NCBI GenBank assembly: GCA_035934555.1
Contig: DASYXT010000055.1
Span: forward strand, 209,586 to 273,585
Source of the DNA: DASYXT01 sp035934555
GTDB lineage: Bacteria > Verrucomicrobiota > Verrucomicrobiia > Limisphaerales > UBA8199
Direction: 5' to 3'
DNA length: 64,000 nt
The translations under genes and the position numbers were made by a program. This document shows positions 52,146 through 62,060 of this stretch, one piece after another; the first letter of the stretch is position 1; every line of letters begins with the position of its first letter. The notes beneath the pieces are model-generated. The model did no database searches and was not told where the DNA came from. It was given only the letters and a program-made list of their open reading frames with translations.

Positions 52146-52363
52146 TTTTCACAACCGATGGCTTAATCTTACCCACACCCCCCTCCGCCAGTGCAATTCA
52201 TGAACCTACTCACACCGAGGAGAGGACAGCCTCGTCTCCGCGCTCCGTCGTTAATTCTCCAGCCTCCCTGCGACCATCCCCTTCACCAATCGGCGCTAAT
52301 GCCTCCCCCCGTTCCCCCTTTTTCTTTGCCCCAGACCGGTTTCCCCACTATTTTCACGATTCT

Positions 52364-54532
52364 ATGAAGTGGTCTTTACTGCAGGCTGGCCTGCTCATCC
52401 CCTCGTTCATCGTCGGTTCAGTCACCTGGGTCCGGCCGGCCCAGGCCGAGTCGCTCCAGGACTTCGCCGCGCGGGCAGAAAAATTCAAAGGACTCATTCG
52501 GCTGCCCCAGTTCGAGACCACCACCAACGAAATCCGCGATACCTTGCGCCGCACCATAGCCGCCGGCAACGCCGCGCTGGACCAAATCGCTGCCCTGGAT
52601 GCGCACCAGGTGACCTTCCAGAATACTGTCCGCGCCATGGACGACCTCCAGTACCAGATCGGTTCAGTGGACAATCGCCTCGCCTTAATCAAAGAAACCA
52701 GCCCCAGTGCCGATATCCGTGACACCGCCACCGAAGCCCTCAAGCAACTCGATCAATGGGCCGTCGGGCTGGACTATCGCGAGGACGTTTATCACGCCCT
52801 GAAGGCCTACGCTAACACCAAGCCGCGGCTCAAAGGCGAGGATGCCAAATTGCTGTCCGAAACCATGCGCGATTATCGCCGGGCCGGCCTTGATTTGCCC
52901 AAGGCCAAACGCGATGAAGTCGAGCGCCTGCGCAAAGAGTTGACCAGCCTTACCACCGATTTTGACTCGAACGTGACCAAGGCGGAGAAAAGCGTCCTCT
53001 TCAGCAAGGCCGACCTCGAGGGCGTGCCGGAGAGTTTCCTCGCGCAAATCAAAACTCCCGACGGCCAGTACAAGGTCATGGCCAATATCACCTGGCACTA
53101 CGTGGTCGTGATGGAGAATGCCCGCCGCGAGGACACGCGCAAAAAGCTGCTCACCGAGCGCAACAATCTTGCCCGCAACGACAATATTCCTTTGCTCGAG
53201 AAAATCCTGCCTTTGCGCGACGACATCGCTCACAAGCTCGGATACAAGAGTTGGGCCGATTACCAAACCGAAGTCAAAATGGTCAAAAACGCCCAAACGG
53301 CGATTGATTTCCTCGAGCGGCTTAAAACCGGGTTGCAGCCCAAATTCGACGCCGAACTGGCCGAGTATCGCAAACTGAAGGTGGCCGATACCGGAGATCC
53401 CAATGCCAAAATCCACATCTGGGATTGGCGCTATTACAGCAATCAGCTCAAGAAACAGAAATACACCGTCGATGCCGAGCAACTGCGCGTCTATTTCCCA
53501 TACCAACGCGTGCTCGAAGGCATGTTCAGCATTTATCAAAATATCTTCGGGCTGAAGTTCGAGCGCATCGCTCCTCCCTACAAATGGGTCGATGACCTGC
53601 AGCTCTACGCCGTCTCCGACAGCCAAACCGGCGAGCCCCTCGGCCTCTTTTACCTCGATATGTTCCCGCGCGAGGGCAAATTCAATCATTTCGCCACCTT
53701 CGGCATTATCGAGGGCAAGCTGCTCGAAGACGGCCGCTATCAACGCCCCGTCTGCGCGCTGGTCTGCAATTTCCCCTCCCCGACTCCCGGCACCCCCTCC
53801 CTCATGTCGCACCTGGATGTCGAGACCCTCTTCCACGAATTCGGCCACGCCATGCACGGCATCCTCACCCGCGCCAAGTACGGCCGCTTCTCCGGTACCA
53901 GCGTCCCCCGTGATTTCGTCGAGGCTCCTTCCCAAATGCTCGAGAACTGGGTCTGGGACAAAAAGGTCCTCGACAGCTTTGCCGCCGATTACCGCGATCC
54001 CTCGAAAAAAATCCCCGCCGATATCCTGGCCCGCCTCAAGGAAGCGCGGCTGGCGACCGAAGCGACTTTCTACCGCCGCCAGCTTTCATTTGGCTTGATG
54101 GATTTGCGCTTGCACAGCCAAATCCATGACGCGAACGCGGCCGAAGCCTTGCCGCTGTCCAACCAGGTGCTCGATCAGGTTTTTCTCCCGCGCATCCCCG
54201 GCACCGCCTTTGTCGCTTATTTCGGACATTTGATGGGCTATGACGCCGGTTATTATGGTTATGCCTGGGCCGACGCCATCGCGGCCGACATGGCGACGGT
54301 ATTCGAAAAGGCTCCACAAGGCTACTTTGACAAGACCGCCGGCCAGCGGCTCCGCAAGGACATTTACGAAGTCGGCGACTCCCGCGATGTGAATATCTCC
54401 ATCGAGAAGTTCCTGGGCCGAAAACGCTCGTTGGACCCCTTCCTCAGGGAGCTGGGGATCGAGAAACCCTCCCCTGACACCGGCACGAAATTGTCGGGCA
54501 ACGACAAACCCGAAGCGCTCCCGCACTCTTAA
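52364..54532 (+). CDS. M3-family zinc metallopeptidase (oligopeptidase)
   Basis: 722 residues. An N-terminal signal peptide (LLQAGLLIPSFIVGSVTW, cleavage near PAQAES) is followed by the long helical M3 fold and the zinc motif HEFGH at 491-495 in VETLFHEFGHAMHGIL. The downstream FSGTSVPRDFVEAPSQMLEN, with its glutamate ligand, is intact. Cleaves short peptides, here probably in the periplasm, as a Dcp/oligopeptidase A relative. Stands alone. Confidence 0.93.
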   Translation: MKWSLLQAGLLIPSFIVGSVTWVRPAQAESLQDFAARAEKFKGLIRLPQFETTTNEIRDTLRRTIAAGNAALDQIAALDAHQVTFQNTVRAMDDLQYQIGSVDNRLALIKETSPSADIRDTATEALKQLDQWAVGLDYREDVYHALKAYANTKPRLKGEDAKLLSETMRDYRRAGLDLPKAKRDEVERLRKELTSLTTDFDSNVTKAEKSVLFSKADLEGVPESFLAQIKTPDGQYKVMANITWHYVVVMENARREDTRKKLLTERNNLARNDNIPLLEKILPLRDDIAHKLGYKSWADYQTEVKMVKNAQTAIDFLERLKTGLQPKFDAELAEYRKLKVADTGDPNAKIHIWDWRYYSNQLKKQKYTVDAEQLRVYFPYQRVLEGMFSIYQNIFGLKFERIAPPYKWVDDLQLYAVSDSQTGEPLGLFYLDMFPREGKFNHFATFGIIEGKLLEDGRYQRPVCALVCNFPSPTPGTPSLMSHLDVETLFHEFGHAMHGILTRAKYGRFSGTSVPRDFVEAPSQMLENWVWDKKVLDSFAADYRDPSKKIPADILARLKEARLATEATFYRRQLSFGLMDLRLHSQIHDANAAEALPLSNQVLDQVFLPRIPGTAFVAYFGHLMGYDAGYYGYAWADAIAADMATVFEKAPQGYFDKTAGQRLRKDIYEVGDSRDVNISIEKFLGRKRSLDPFLRELGIEKPSPDTGTKLSGNDKPEALPHS

Positions 54533-54727
54533 TCAGAGCTTCCTCACGCCTCTGTTGCCTTATAAAACCTCGCTTCTGCCGAGCCCCTCACGGGGTTCAC
54601 GGTTCTTTTGGGGAAAAAACGGGTGTATGGCGGCCGAATCCGGCGAAAACGGGCGCGCGCTCGACACACCACATTCCGGAATTACATCCCGCTGGACTGG
54701 CTAAGGGAATTGCCTTAGGTTTCCCCC

Positions 54728-55018
54728 GTGGCGAGCACTCCGAAGAATGCGGGCCCGAACAATCCCGCCAAAGCCGAAGGCGTATCATTTGAAGAGGCTT
54801 TGAAGAAGCTGGAAACCATCGTGGAACGGATGGAAAGTGAGGAGTTGCCCCTGGAAACCCTTCTGGCTAAATATGAAGAAGGCGCGCAGTTGGCCAAACT
54901 CTGCCAGCAAAAGCTCGCCGAAGCCGAAGTGAAAATCCAACAACTCGAGAAAAATGCCGCCGGCGAGCTCAAGTTGAAGCCGTTGCCCGCCGGTGAAATC
55001 TCAGAAGCCCAAGCGTGA
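54728..55018 (+). CDS. xseB: exodeoxyribonuclease VII small subunit
   Basis: 96 residues from a GTG start. The family helix (VSFEEALKKLETIVERMESE, LPLETLLAKYEEGAQLAKLC) is complete, with a proline-rich tail. XseB associates in several copies with XseA to degrade single-stranded DNA from both ends. XseA is not in the window. Lies 60 bp upstream of dxs, a common neighbour pair in bacteria. Confidence 0.93.
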   Translation: MASTPKNAGPNNPAKAEGVSFEEALKKLETIVERMESEELPLETLLAKYEEGAQLAKLCQQKLAEAEVKIQQLEKNAAGELKLKPLPAGEISEAQA

Positions 55019-55078
55019 GGTCCGACGCCGGGTCAGCCCGGCTGGTCCCTCCACGGTTTTGTCAGCCCGACTCTAATT

Positions 55079-57061
55079 ATGAGCCAATACCTGGACATGG
55101 TGGATAGTCCGTCGCAGGTCAAGAAATTGACACTGGACCAACTGCTGATTTTGGCGGAGGAAATCCGGCAGGAGATGATCACGGTCCTGTCCCGCAATGG
55201 CGGCCACCTGGGGCCGAACCTCGGCGTCGTCGAGCTCACCCTGGCGCTGCACTATGTTTTCAGCACTCCCAAAGACAAATTTGTCTGGGATGTCAGTCAC
55301 CAAAGCTACGTGCATAAATTGCTCACCGGCCGGAAAGGGCTTTTTAGCACAATCCGCAGCACGGGTGGGTTGAGTGGTTTTGCGCTGCGGTCGGAAAGCG
55401 AACACGACGCTTACGGCGCGGCCCATGCCGGCACCGCCCTCTCCGCCGCGCTGGGCATGTGCGCCGCCCGAGACAAGCGCGGGACGGATGAAAATGTCGT
55501 GGCAGTTTTTGGCGACGCCGCGCTCACCAACGGCATTTCGTTCGAGGCGCTCAACAATGTCGCGCACACGACCAAGCGGTTCATAGGCATTCTCAACGAC
55601 AACGAATGGAGCATCGCCAAGAACGTCGGCGCCATCTCCAGCTACCTCAACCGGCTGATCACGCATCCGTCGTATAACAAACTGGCGCGCGATTTCGAGC
55701 GGTTCCTCCGCCGCCTGCCCAAAGGCGAGGTCGCCCTCAAACTCGCGCATAAGGCCGAGGAAGGCTTTAAAGGCGCGCTGAATGAAGTGGGGTTGCGGCC
55801 CACGGCCGCGACGATTGAAGCCGATGGCCGCGGCGGTTACGGCAGCAGCCTCATTTTCGAGGAAATGGGCCTTCGTTATCTCGGCCCGATTGACGGTCAC
55901 AATCTGCCCCTGCTGATCAGCACATTGGAATTTGCCAAGGCCTGCGACTACCCGATCGTCATTCACATCCTTACCCAGAAGGGCAAAGGCTTCGAAGCCG
56001 CGCTCAAGAATCCGGAGAAGTTCCACGGACTCGGACCCTATGATGTCGCGACGGGAGCAACCCTGCCCGCCAAAGCCGGCACACCTCCCAATTGGCAGGA
56101 GGTCTTCGGCCAGACGATGGTCCGGCTGTGCCAGAAAGATTCAACCATCGTCGGGATTACCGCCGCCATGCCCAGCGGCACCAGCTTGAAGCTGCTCGAA
56201 AAAGCGTTTCCCGACCGGTACTTCGACGTCGGCATTGCCGAGGAACATGCGGTGCTCTTCGCCTGCGGCATGGCTACCATGGGCCTTCACCCGGTGTGTG
56301 CGATTTACTCGACCTTCCTTCAGCGCGCCTACGACTGCATCGTCCATGATGTCGCGTTGCAGGATTTACCGGTGATCTTCTGCATGGACCGCGCCGGGCT
56401 TTCGCCCCAGGACGGTCCGACCCACCACGGTTTGTTCGACATCGCCTATTTGCGGCATGTGCCCAATTGCATTTTGATGGCGCCCAAAGACGAGGATGAA
56501 CTGGTGGATATGATGTTCACGGCCAGCCATGAGCCGCATCCGGTCTTCATCCGCTACCCGCGCGGGCCGGCCGAAGGCGTCCCCATCAAAGAGCAGCCGC
56601 GCCTGCTGGAAATCGGCAAAGCCGAACTGCTGCAGAATTTCGCCAACCACGCCGGGCGCAAAGTGGCATTGCTGGCCCTCGGCAACATGGTGCGCGTGGG
56701 CGAGCAGGCCGCCGCTACACTCACCGAACAAGGCTACGATGTGGCGCTGGTGAACGCCCGCTTTGCCAAACCGCTCGATGCCGGTCTGACGGAATTCCTC
56801 GGCCGCGCGGCGGAGTTAATCGTCACGCTGGAAGACCATGCGATCGCCGGCGGCTACGGCAGCGCCGTCCTGGAATTGCTCAACGAAAAACGCATCACGA
56901 CGCCGGTGATACAGTTCGGCTGGCCAGACCGCTTTATCGAGCATGCCACCAGCGTCGAAGACCTCCGCCGCAAATACGGCCTCACCGTCGATAACCTCGT
57001 CAGCCGCGTCCGCATGGAATTGACTCCCAGCCCGCTCTTGCGCGAAAGCGTGGTGGCGTGA
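55079..57061 (+). CDS. dxs: 1-deoxy-D-xylulose-5-phosphate synthase
   Basis: 660 residues. GGHLGPNLGVVELTLALHYV, DVSHQSYVHKLLTGRKG, EEHAVLFACGMA and DRAGLSPQDGPTHHGLFDIA identify DXS, which makes DXP from pyruvate and glyceraldehyde 3-phosphate for isoprenoids, thiamine and pyridoxal. The TPP motif reads GDAALTNG instead of the usual GDGALTGG; the closing Asn-containing part (ILNDNEWSI) is intact. HQ-x-Y-V-HK replaces HQAYPHK. It is probably active and belongs to a divergent clade. Confidence 0.92.
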   Translation: MSQYLDMVDSPSQVKKLTLDQLLILAEEIRQEMITVLSRNGGHLGPNLGVVELTLALHYVFSTPKDKFVWDVSHQSYVHKLLTGRKGLFSTIRSTGGLSGFALRSESEHDAYGAAHAGTALSAALGMCAARDKRGTDENVVAVFGDAALTNGISFEALNNVAHTTKRFIGILNDNEWSIAKNVGAISSYLNRLITHPSYNKLARDFERFLRRLPKGEVALKLAHKAEEGFKGALNEVGLRPTAATIEADGRGGYGSSLIFEEMGLRYLGPIDGHNLPLLISTLEFAKACDYPIVIHILTQKGKGFEAALKNPEKFHGLGPYDVATGATLPAKAGTPPNWQEVFGQTMVRLCQKDSTIVGITAAMPSGTSLKLLEKAFPDRYFDVGIAEEHAVLFACGMATMGLHPVCAIYSTFLQRAYDCIVHDVALQDLPVIFCMDRAGLSPQDGPTHHGLFDIAYLRHVPNCILMAPKDEDELVDMMFTASHEPHPVFIRYPRGPAEGVPIKEQPRLLEIGKAELLQNFANHAGRKVALLALGNMVRVGEQAAATLTEQGYDVALVNARFAKPLDAGLTEFLGRAAELIVTLEDHAIAGGYGSAVLELLNEKRITTPVIQFGWPDRFIEHATSVEDLRRKYGLTVDNLVSRVRMELTPSPLLRESVVA

Positions 57062-57094
57062 GCCGGAGCTCCGCCATCCCATATCGTTAGATTC

Positions 57095-57514
57095 TCAGGG
57101 TTTCAAACGCGAAGGGCGGAAAGGATAGTATTCCACTTTGCAGAACTGCGCGTCGCGGATCACTGGGTCGGGCGTAATCAGCTTCAGATTTAGCACACGC
57201 GCCGTCGCGGCGATGGTGCGATCAAACGGGTCGCCTGGAAAATTGCTCGGCAGCTCGTTCGTAACCGTTGCTATTTCAGGGGTGATTTCCACCAACTCGA
57301 CGTCTCGGCCCAAACCCGCGGTGAAAAAATCCTGCAAGCCGCCGTGAAACTCAAGCCGGCCTCGTCGATGGTGAATGGCGCATTCCAATAAGCTCACGCT
57401 GCTAAGTCCTTTGAGTTCTTCAGGGTTGCTGAGGATCTCCCGAATTTTGGAGGGCAGCACCTCCGGCATGGTGACGCTGTTGGACCAAGTCGCGGTATCC
57501 AGCAGGTAGTTCAT
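57095..57514 (-). CDS. PIN-domain toxin, VapC type
   Basis: 139 residues. The four PIN acids are visible: D6 (YLLDTATW), E44 (LLECAI), D98 (DPFDRTIAATA) and D116 (ITPDPVI). Acts as an Mg-dependent RNase, typically against tRNA. Its ATG overlaps the antitoxin stop as ATGA (57511-57514), the normal translational coupling of such pairs. Confidence 0.9.
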   Translation of the reverse strand: MNYLLDTATWSNSVTMPEVLPSKIREILSNPEELKGLSSVSLLECAIHHRRGRLEFHGGLQDFFTAGLGRDVELVEITPEIATVTNELPSNFPGDPFDRTIAATARVLNLKLITPDPVIRDAQFCKVEYYPFRPSRLKP

Positions 57515-57726
57515 TCATTGCCCTTCCATTCGCCGGCCGGCACACGTTCTGGGGAAAGCGGGTTGCCTTTAGCCAAATGCCTGCCCGCACCATGATGCGA
57601 AACTGGCCGCTCAGCCTCGAAGATGAACCGCTTGCCTTGGCGGTCCACCAGCCGGATGCGCTTGCCGGCAGAAGCCAGTCGCTTGAAATGCGACAGACGG
57701 CGCGAGAATTCACGCATAGTATGCAT
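57511..57726 (-). CDS. antitoxin of the PIN toxin, Phd/YefM-like
   Basis: 71 residues from the ATG at 57726 (MHTMREFSRRLSHFKRLASA). The N-terminus fits the Phd/YefM dimer fold, which binds the operon's own promoter; the C-terminal third is basic-proline rich and should wrap the toxin. The frame extends to 57747, but those seven residues are not needed. Confidence 0.8.
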   Translation of the reverse strand: MHTMREFSRRLSHFKRLASAGKRIRLVDRQGKRFIFEAERPVSHHGAGRHLAKGNPLSPERVPAGEWKGNE

Positions 57727-57922
57727 GTCATACTTTAACGCTGACAATCACCCATCGTCAACTCCACCATTTCGAGGGCGCAGAGGGGGCTTTTCGGGGC
57801 CGCTGAAGTCGCCCCCCTCCCGCCCGTTTTTGTCCTGTTTTTGTTTTCTTGCTTTCCAATGCCCAGCGGGTACTGATCAACCCTCGTTTTTGCGGTTTTG
57901 AGCCTAACACCCAAATCTCATC

Positions 57923-59176
57923 ATGGCGTATAAAGACATTACTCCGCCGGCCGGCGGGAAAATCTCGGTCCAAAAAGGCAAACTCACGGTGCCGGATAAC
58001 CCGGTGCTGCCCTTCATCCGCGGCGACGGCACCGGACCCGATATTTGGGCCGCCAGCCAGCGCGTGTTTGACGCCGCAGTGCGCAAGGCCTACTCAGGCA
58101 AGCGCAGCGTCGCCTGGTTCGAGGTGTTCGCCGGTGAAGCCGCCAAAAACAAATTCGATAACTGGCTGCCCGACGACACGATCGAAGCCTTCAAGGAGTT
58201 CCTGGTCGGCATCAAGGGGCCGCTGACGACGCCGGTCGGCGGCGGTATCCGTTCGCTTAACGTCGCCTTGCGCCAGATGCTCGATTTGTACGTCTGCCTG
58301 CGCCCCGTCCAGTACTTCACCGGCGTGCCCTCCCCCGTGAAACGGCCCGAGAAGGTCAATATGGTGATTTTCCGTGAGAACACGGAGGACATTTACGCCG
58401 GGATCGATTACCAGGCCGGCGGTCCCGAAGCCAAAAGCATCCTGGCATTCATACAGAGTGACTTGCCGGCGGCGTTCAAGAAGATCCGTTTCGGCAAGGA
58501 TGCCCCTGACCAGGTGGGCATTGGCATCAAACCAGTCAGCCGGCCCGGCAGCGAACGGCTCATCCGCGCCGCACTCGAATATGCCATCCGCGAAAAGCGC
58601 CGCAGCCTCACCCTGGTGCACAAGGGCAACATTATGAAGTACACCGAAGGCGCGTTTCGCGATTGGGGCTATGAACTGGCCAAGCGCGAGTTCGGCGCGG
58701 CTGAGATTGACGGTGGTCCCTGGTGCCGCCTGCCGCAAGGCATCATCGTTAAGGACGCCATTGCCGATATTACACTCCAACAGGTGCTCACGCGGCCTGA
58801 GGATTTCGATGTGATTGCGACGCTGAATCTGAATGGAGATTACCTTAGTGACGCCCTGGCGGCTCAAGTCGGCGGTATCGGCATCGCTCCCGGCGGCAAT
58901 ATCAATTACCTGTCCGGCCATGCAATTTTCGAGGCCACCCACGGTACGGCACCCAAATATGCCAACCAGGACAAAGTCAACCCGGGCAGCGTCGTGTTGA
59001 GCGGCGAGATGATGTTCCGGTATTTGGGCTGGACCGAAGCCGCCGATCTGATCCTGAACGGCCTGAATGGGGCGATCGGTTCCAAGCGCGTTACCTACGA
59101 TTTTGCGCGCCAGATGCAAGGCGCCACCGAAATCAAGTGTTCCGAATTTGGCGACAATATCATCGCACACATGTGA
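57923..59176 (+). CDS. icd: isocitrate dehydrogenase (NADP+), homodimeric type
   Basis: 417 residues, E. coli-like length. Substrate loop SLNVALRQ (S111, N113, R117), the metal aspartate region and the NADP-determining HGTAPKYANQDK (K345, Y346) are present. S111 corresponds to the serine phosphorylated by AceK in enterobacteria; no aceK is in the window. TCA-cycle oxidation of isocitrate to 2-oxoglutarate. Confidence 0.97.
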   Translation: MAYKDITPPAGGKISVQKGKLTVPDNPVLPFIRGDGTGPDIWAASQRVFDAAVRKAYSGKRSVAWFEVFAGEAAKNKFDNWLPDDTIEAFKEFLVGIKGPLTTPVGGGIRSLNVALRQMLDLYVCLRPVQYFTGVPSPVKRPEKVNMVIFRENTEDIYAGIDYQAGGPEAKSILAFIQSDLPAAFKKIRFGKDAPDQVGIGIKPVSRPGSERLIRAALEYAIREKRRSLTLVHKGNIMKYTEGAFRDWGYELAKREFGAAEIDGGPWCRLPQGIIVKDAIADITLQQVLTRPEDFDVIATLNLNGDYLSDALAAQVGGIGIAPGGNINYLSGHAIFEATHGTAPKYANQDKVNPGSVVLSGEMMFRYLGWTEAADLILNGLNGAIGSKRVTYDFARQMQGATEIKCSEFGDNIIAHM

Positions 59177-59272
59177 GCGGACCCTTTGCCGGAGACTCCT
59201 TACGTAACCTCCAGCCAAGCCGATAAGAATTTTGAGTTCTCAGCGGTACTTTCGTCGGGATAGACTGGCGCG

Positions 59273-61594
59273 GTGAAGAAGCCGCGCCCGAACCGGCCAT
59301 CCAAGCCTGGGCCAGCGCCCAAAGGCCAGCGCCAGCCCGCGGCTGCCGCAATCCCAGCTCAAAATGCAATTTCGCCGGGCCGGCAATGGCTCTTCCGCCT
59401 GGCGCTGCTTATCATTGTTCCCGCAGTGCTGTTCGGTGCTCTGGAAGGCGCGCTGCGGCTCTGTGGCTATGGCTACGATACCGGGTTCTTCAAGTCCCGC
59501 ACGATTGACGGGCAGAAGTTTCTCATCGAAAACGACCAGTTCGGCTACCGCTTCTTCCCGCCGGACCTGGCGCGGCTCCCAGTCCCCTTGCGGATGCCTG
59601 CCGTGAAGCCGCCCGGGGCGACGCGCATTTTTATCCTCGGCGAATCGGCGGCGATGGGTGATCCCGAGCCTGCCTTCGGCGCAGGCCGATACCTCGAAGC
59701 GCTGCTGCGCGAACGGTTCCCCAACCGCCAATTCGAAGTCATCAATGTGGCCATGACGGCTATCAACTCGCATGTGATTCTGCCGATTGCCCGCGATTGC
59801 GCGCGCCAGCATGGCGACGTTTGGATCGTGTACATGGGCAACAACGAGATGGTTGGTCCGTTTGGCGCCGCAACGGTTTTCGGCACGCAAGCGCCGCCGC
59901 TCGGCCTGGTGCGCCTGACCCTCGCTCTCGAGCAGACCCGCGTCGGGCAATTGCTCGCCGCCTTGAGCCGCAATCTCAGGCCGGGCGCCTCGACGCACAC
60001 CTGGGGCGGGATGGAGATGTTCGCGGGGAACCGCGTCGCGCCACACGCTCCCCGGCGCGAACGGGTCTATCGCAATTTCCAACGCAACCTCAGTGATATC
60101 CTGGAAGCCGGCCTGGACTCGGGCGCCAAAATCATTCTCAACACCGTCGCGGTTAACCTGAAGGATTGCCCGCCCTTCGCCTCGGCGCCAGCGACCACGC
60201 TTTCGCCGCAGGATCACGTCGCCTTCGAGACCCTCGCTTCCCAGGCCAACGCACTCAGTGCTAATGGAGAGTTCGCCCGCGCCGCTGAAACCTATGGCCG
60301 CGCGGCGCAGATAAACCCGGAGTCCGCCGCAGTTCAATTTGACTGGGCGAACTGTTTGCTGCGCGCCACCAACGCCCTCGCCGCTCGTGAACATTACCAC
60401 TCAGCCTGCGACCTGGATGCGCTTCCCTTCCGGACCGATGACCGCATCAACCAAATCATCGCGCAGAGCGCGAAGGAACACCCGCCAGGCGCGCTAAGGC
60501 TGTGCGACACCGCGTCGTTGCTCTCAACCAATAATCCCGCCGGAGTCTGTGGTCAGGAATCTTTTTATGAGCATGTCCATCTGAATTTTGACGGCAACTA
60601 CCGCCTCGCCAGAATTTGGGCGGAGCAACTCGAACGCCTGTGGCCAGAATGGACCAACCGCAGCACAGCCGGCGTGCCGGACCAGAGTTGGGCATCGCAA
60701 GTCACCTGCGAACGGCGCCTGGCCCTGACGGACTGGAATCGCTATAACGTACTCGCCGAGGTCCAACGCCGGTTCGAGCAGCCGCCCTTGAGCGCCCAGC
60801 CTAATAACCGCGACCGATTGGCCGCACTCACCGCCGATTTAGCAGGTCTTCAACAACGGCTCACACCCCAGGCGGCCGAATCCGCGCGCGCCCTGTATCT
60901 CGACGCGGTGCAACGCTGGCCTGACGATTATCGGCTCAAGGAAAACTTTGCCGATTTCCTGCAGGCCATCCATGAATACCCGGCCGCCGCAGCGCAATGG
61001 CGGCAAGTCGGCGCGCTCATTCCGCAGGATCACCTCTCCGATTTCGAGTTGGGCCGCCTGGCAGCGCTCCAAGACAACTTCAGCGAAGCGCAAGCTCACC
61101 TGACTCAGGCCCTCGCCATTCGCCCGAACTTCAGCGAAGCCTGGCTGGAATTGGGCAAGGTGCATGCCGCCCAGACAAATTACGACCTCGCCTTGAGCGC
61201 CTACCGGCAAGGCATGAAATTCCGCCCCGACGATTACCGCCTCAAGTACTTCTCCGGCCTGGCGCTTTCGAAATTGCATCGCCCGGCAGAAGCTATCAGC
61301 GACTACCGTGACGCGGTGCGGTTGAACCCTGGTTTTTGGAAGGCGCATTTCGAGCTGGGCGGTCAGCTCGGTTTGGCAGGCCAATTCACCGAAGCCAAAG
61401 CCGAGCTGGAGCAGGCCGTTCGCTTAAACCCTGGTTTCGCCCCGTCCCATTTGAACCTGGGCGTGGCCTTGATGAAGCTGGGCCGGACGGCGGCGGCTGA
61501 AAGTGAGTTTCGCGAGACACTCCGGTTGGAACCGGGAAATCGAACCGCCTTGCAGGCACTGGGCCAACTCCAAAGAAGTGAATCGAGCAGGTAA
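59273..61594 (+). CDS. membrane-anchored SGNH-hydrolase-like protein with TPR repeats
   Basis: 773 residues from a GTG start. One membrane helix (FRLALLIIVPAVLFGALEG) near residue 40-60. An SGNH/GDSL fold follows: nucleophile S125 in ILGESAAMGDP, the Asn block YMGNNEM near 188-194 and the catalytic His block EHVHLNFDGNY (H436). TPR-like repeats lie between the Asn and His blocks (about 315-400) and again through the C-terminal third (about 540-770). The enzyme part may remove or add an acyl group on a surface polymer. Known as a recurrent layout in this phylum, but with no assigned substrate. Confidence 0.8.
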   Translation: MKKPRPNRPSKPGPAPKGQRQPAAAAIPAQNAISPGRQWLFRLALLIIVPAVLFGALEGALRLCGYGYDTGFFKSRTIDGQKFLIENDQFGYRFFPPDLARLPVPLRMPAVKPPGATRIFILGESAAMGDPEPAFGAGRYLEALLRERFPNRQFEVINVAMTAINSHVILPIARDCARQHGDVWIVYMGNNEMVGPFGAATVFGTQAPPLGLVRLTLALEQTRVGQLLAALSRNLRPGASTHTWGGMEMFAGNRVAPHAPRRERVYRNFQRNLSDILEAGLDSGAKIILNTVAVNLKDCPPFASAPATTLSPQDHVAFETLASQANALSANGEFARAAETYGRAAQINPESAAVQFDWANCLLRATNALAAREHYHSACDLDALPFRTDDRINQIIAQSAKEHPPGALRLCDTASLLSTNNPAGVCGQESFYEHVHLNFDGNYRLARIWAEQLERLWPEWTNRSTAGVPDQSWASQVTCERRLALTDWNRYNVLAEVQRRFEQPPLSAQPNNRDRLAALTADLAGLQQRLTPQAAESARALYLDAVQRWPDDYRLKENFADFLQAIHEYPAAAAQWRQVGALIPQDHLSDFELGRLAALQDNFSEAQAHLTQALAIRPNFSEAWLELGKVHAAQTNYDLALSAYRQGMKFRPDDYRLKYFSGLALSKLHRPAEAISDYRDAVRLNPGFWKAHFELGGQLGLAGQFTEAKAELEQAVRLNPGFAPSHLNLGVALMKLGRTAAAESEFRETLRLEPGNRTALQALGQLQRSESSR

Positions 61595-61621
61595 GCCAAA
61601 CCAGCACGCCGCAACGGGCGT

Positions 61622-61774
61622 CTAATCCTGCGACGGCTCTTCGCCGGGCTTATCGACCAAGGTCCGCCCTTCGGTCCGCTCACCTGAGCCGCCCTGCCGC
61701 CGTAATACCAGGTAGAACACCCAAAGCACCAGCAGAACAATCACTGCCGCGGGAATCAACCACCAGTGCAACAT
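61622..61774 (-). CDS. small single-pass membrane protein (50 residues)
   Basis: A 50-residue frame: MLHWWLIPAAVIVLLVLWVF, then a basic RRQ turn and a charged soluble tail ending EEPSQD. One transmembrane helix with a positive cytoplasmic side. It lies 27 bp past the convergent SGNH gene. No family is recognised; it could be a small regulatory or assembly peptide. Confidence 0.6.
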   Translation of the reverse strand: MLHWWLIPAAVIVLLVLWVFYLVLRRQGGSGERTEGRTLVDKPGEEPSQD

Positions 61775-61920
61775 ACTTTTCCGTCCGTTTGGATGCTTTG
61801 TTCGAAACTGACCCTAAAACAAACTACTACAGCTTCTTCGCGGTTCAACCGCATGCAAACCCGGCAGGCGTTTGCAAAGTAGTTCTTGGCTTACGCTACC
61901 CCCAGGTCCGGAGAGGATTC

Positions 61921-62059
61921 CCCTCTCCCCTTCCGAAGGGGAGAGGGCTCCCTCTAGGGCTCCCTCTCCCCTTCCGAAAGGGGAGAGAGGTTATTTCGGT
62001 GACCCCCAATATTGAGCTCGCCCTTTAGGGCTCCCTCTCCCCTTCGGAAGGGGAGAGGG
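61921..62059. repeat. three CCCTCTCCCCTTC/GAAGGGGAGAGGG palindromes
   Basis: Copies at 61921-61947, 61962-61989 and 62033-62059 each form a 12-13 bp stem. Copies one and three differ only near the loop (CCGAAG versus CGGAAG). Such 'CCCTCTCCC' hairpins are widely dispersed in several phyla. Confidence 0.85.
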
Positions 62060-62060
62060 C

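Larger units (their letters stand above)
51965..52363. other. control region of the efflux operon and REPIN-like pair
   Basis: 399 bp between divergent genes. Contains the TetR operator and promoter (51971-52025) and a family A' palindrome pair (52051-52145). The remaining 200 bp before the M3 peptidase show no gene. Confidence 0.65.
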
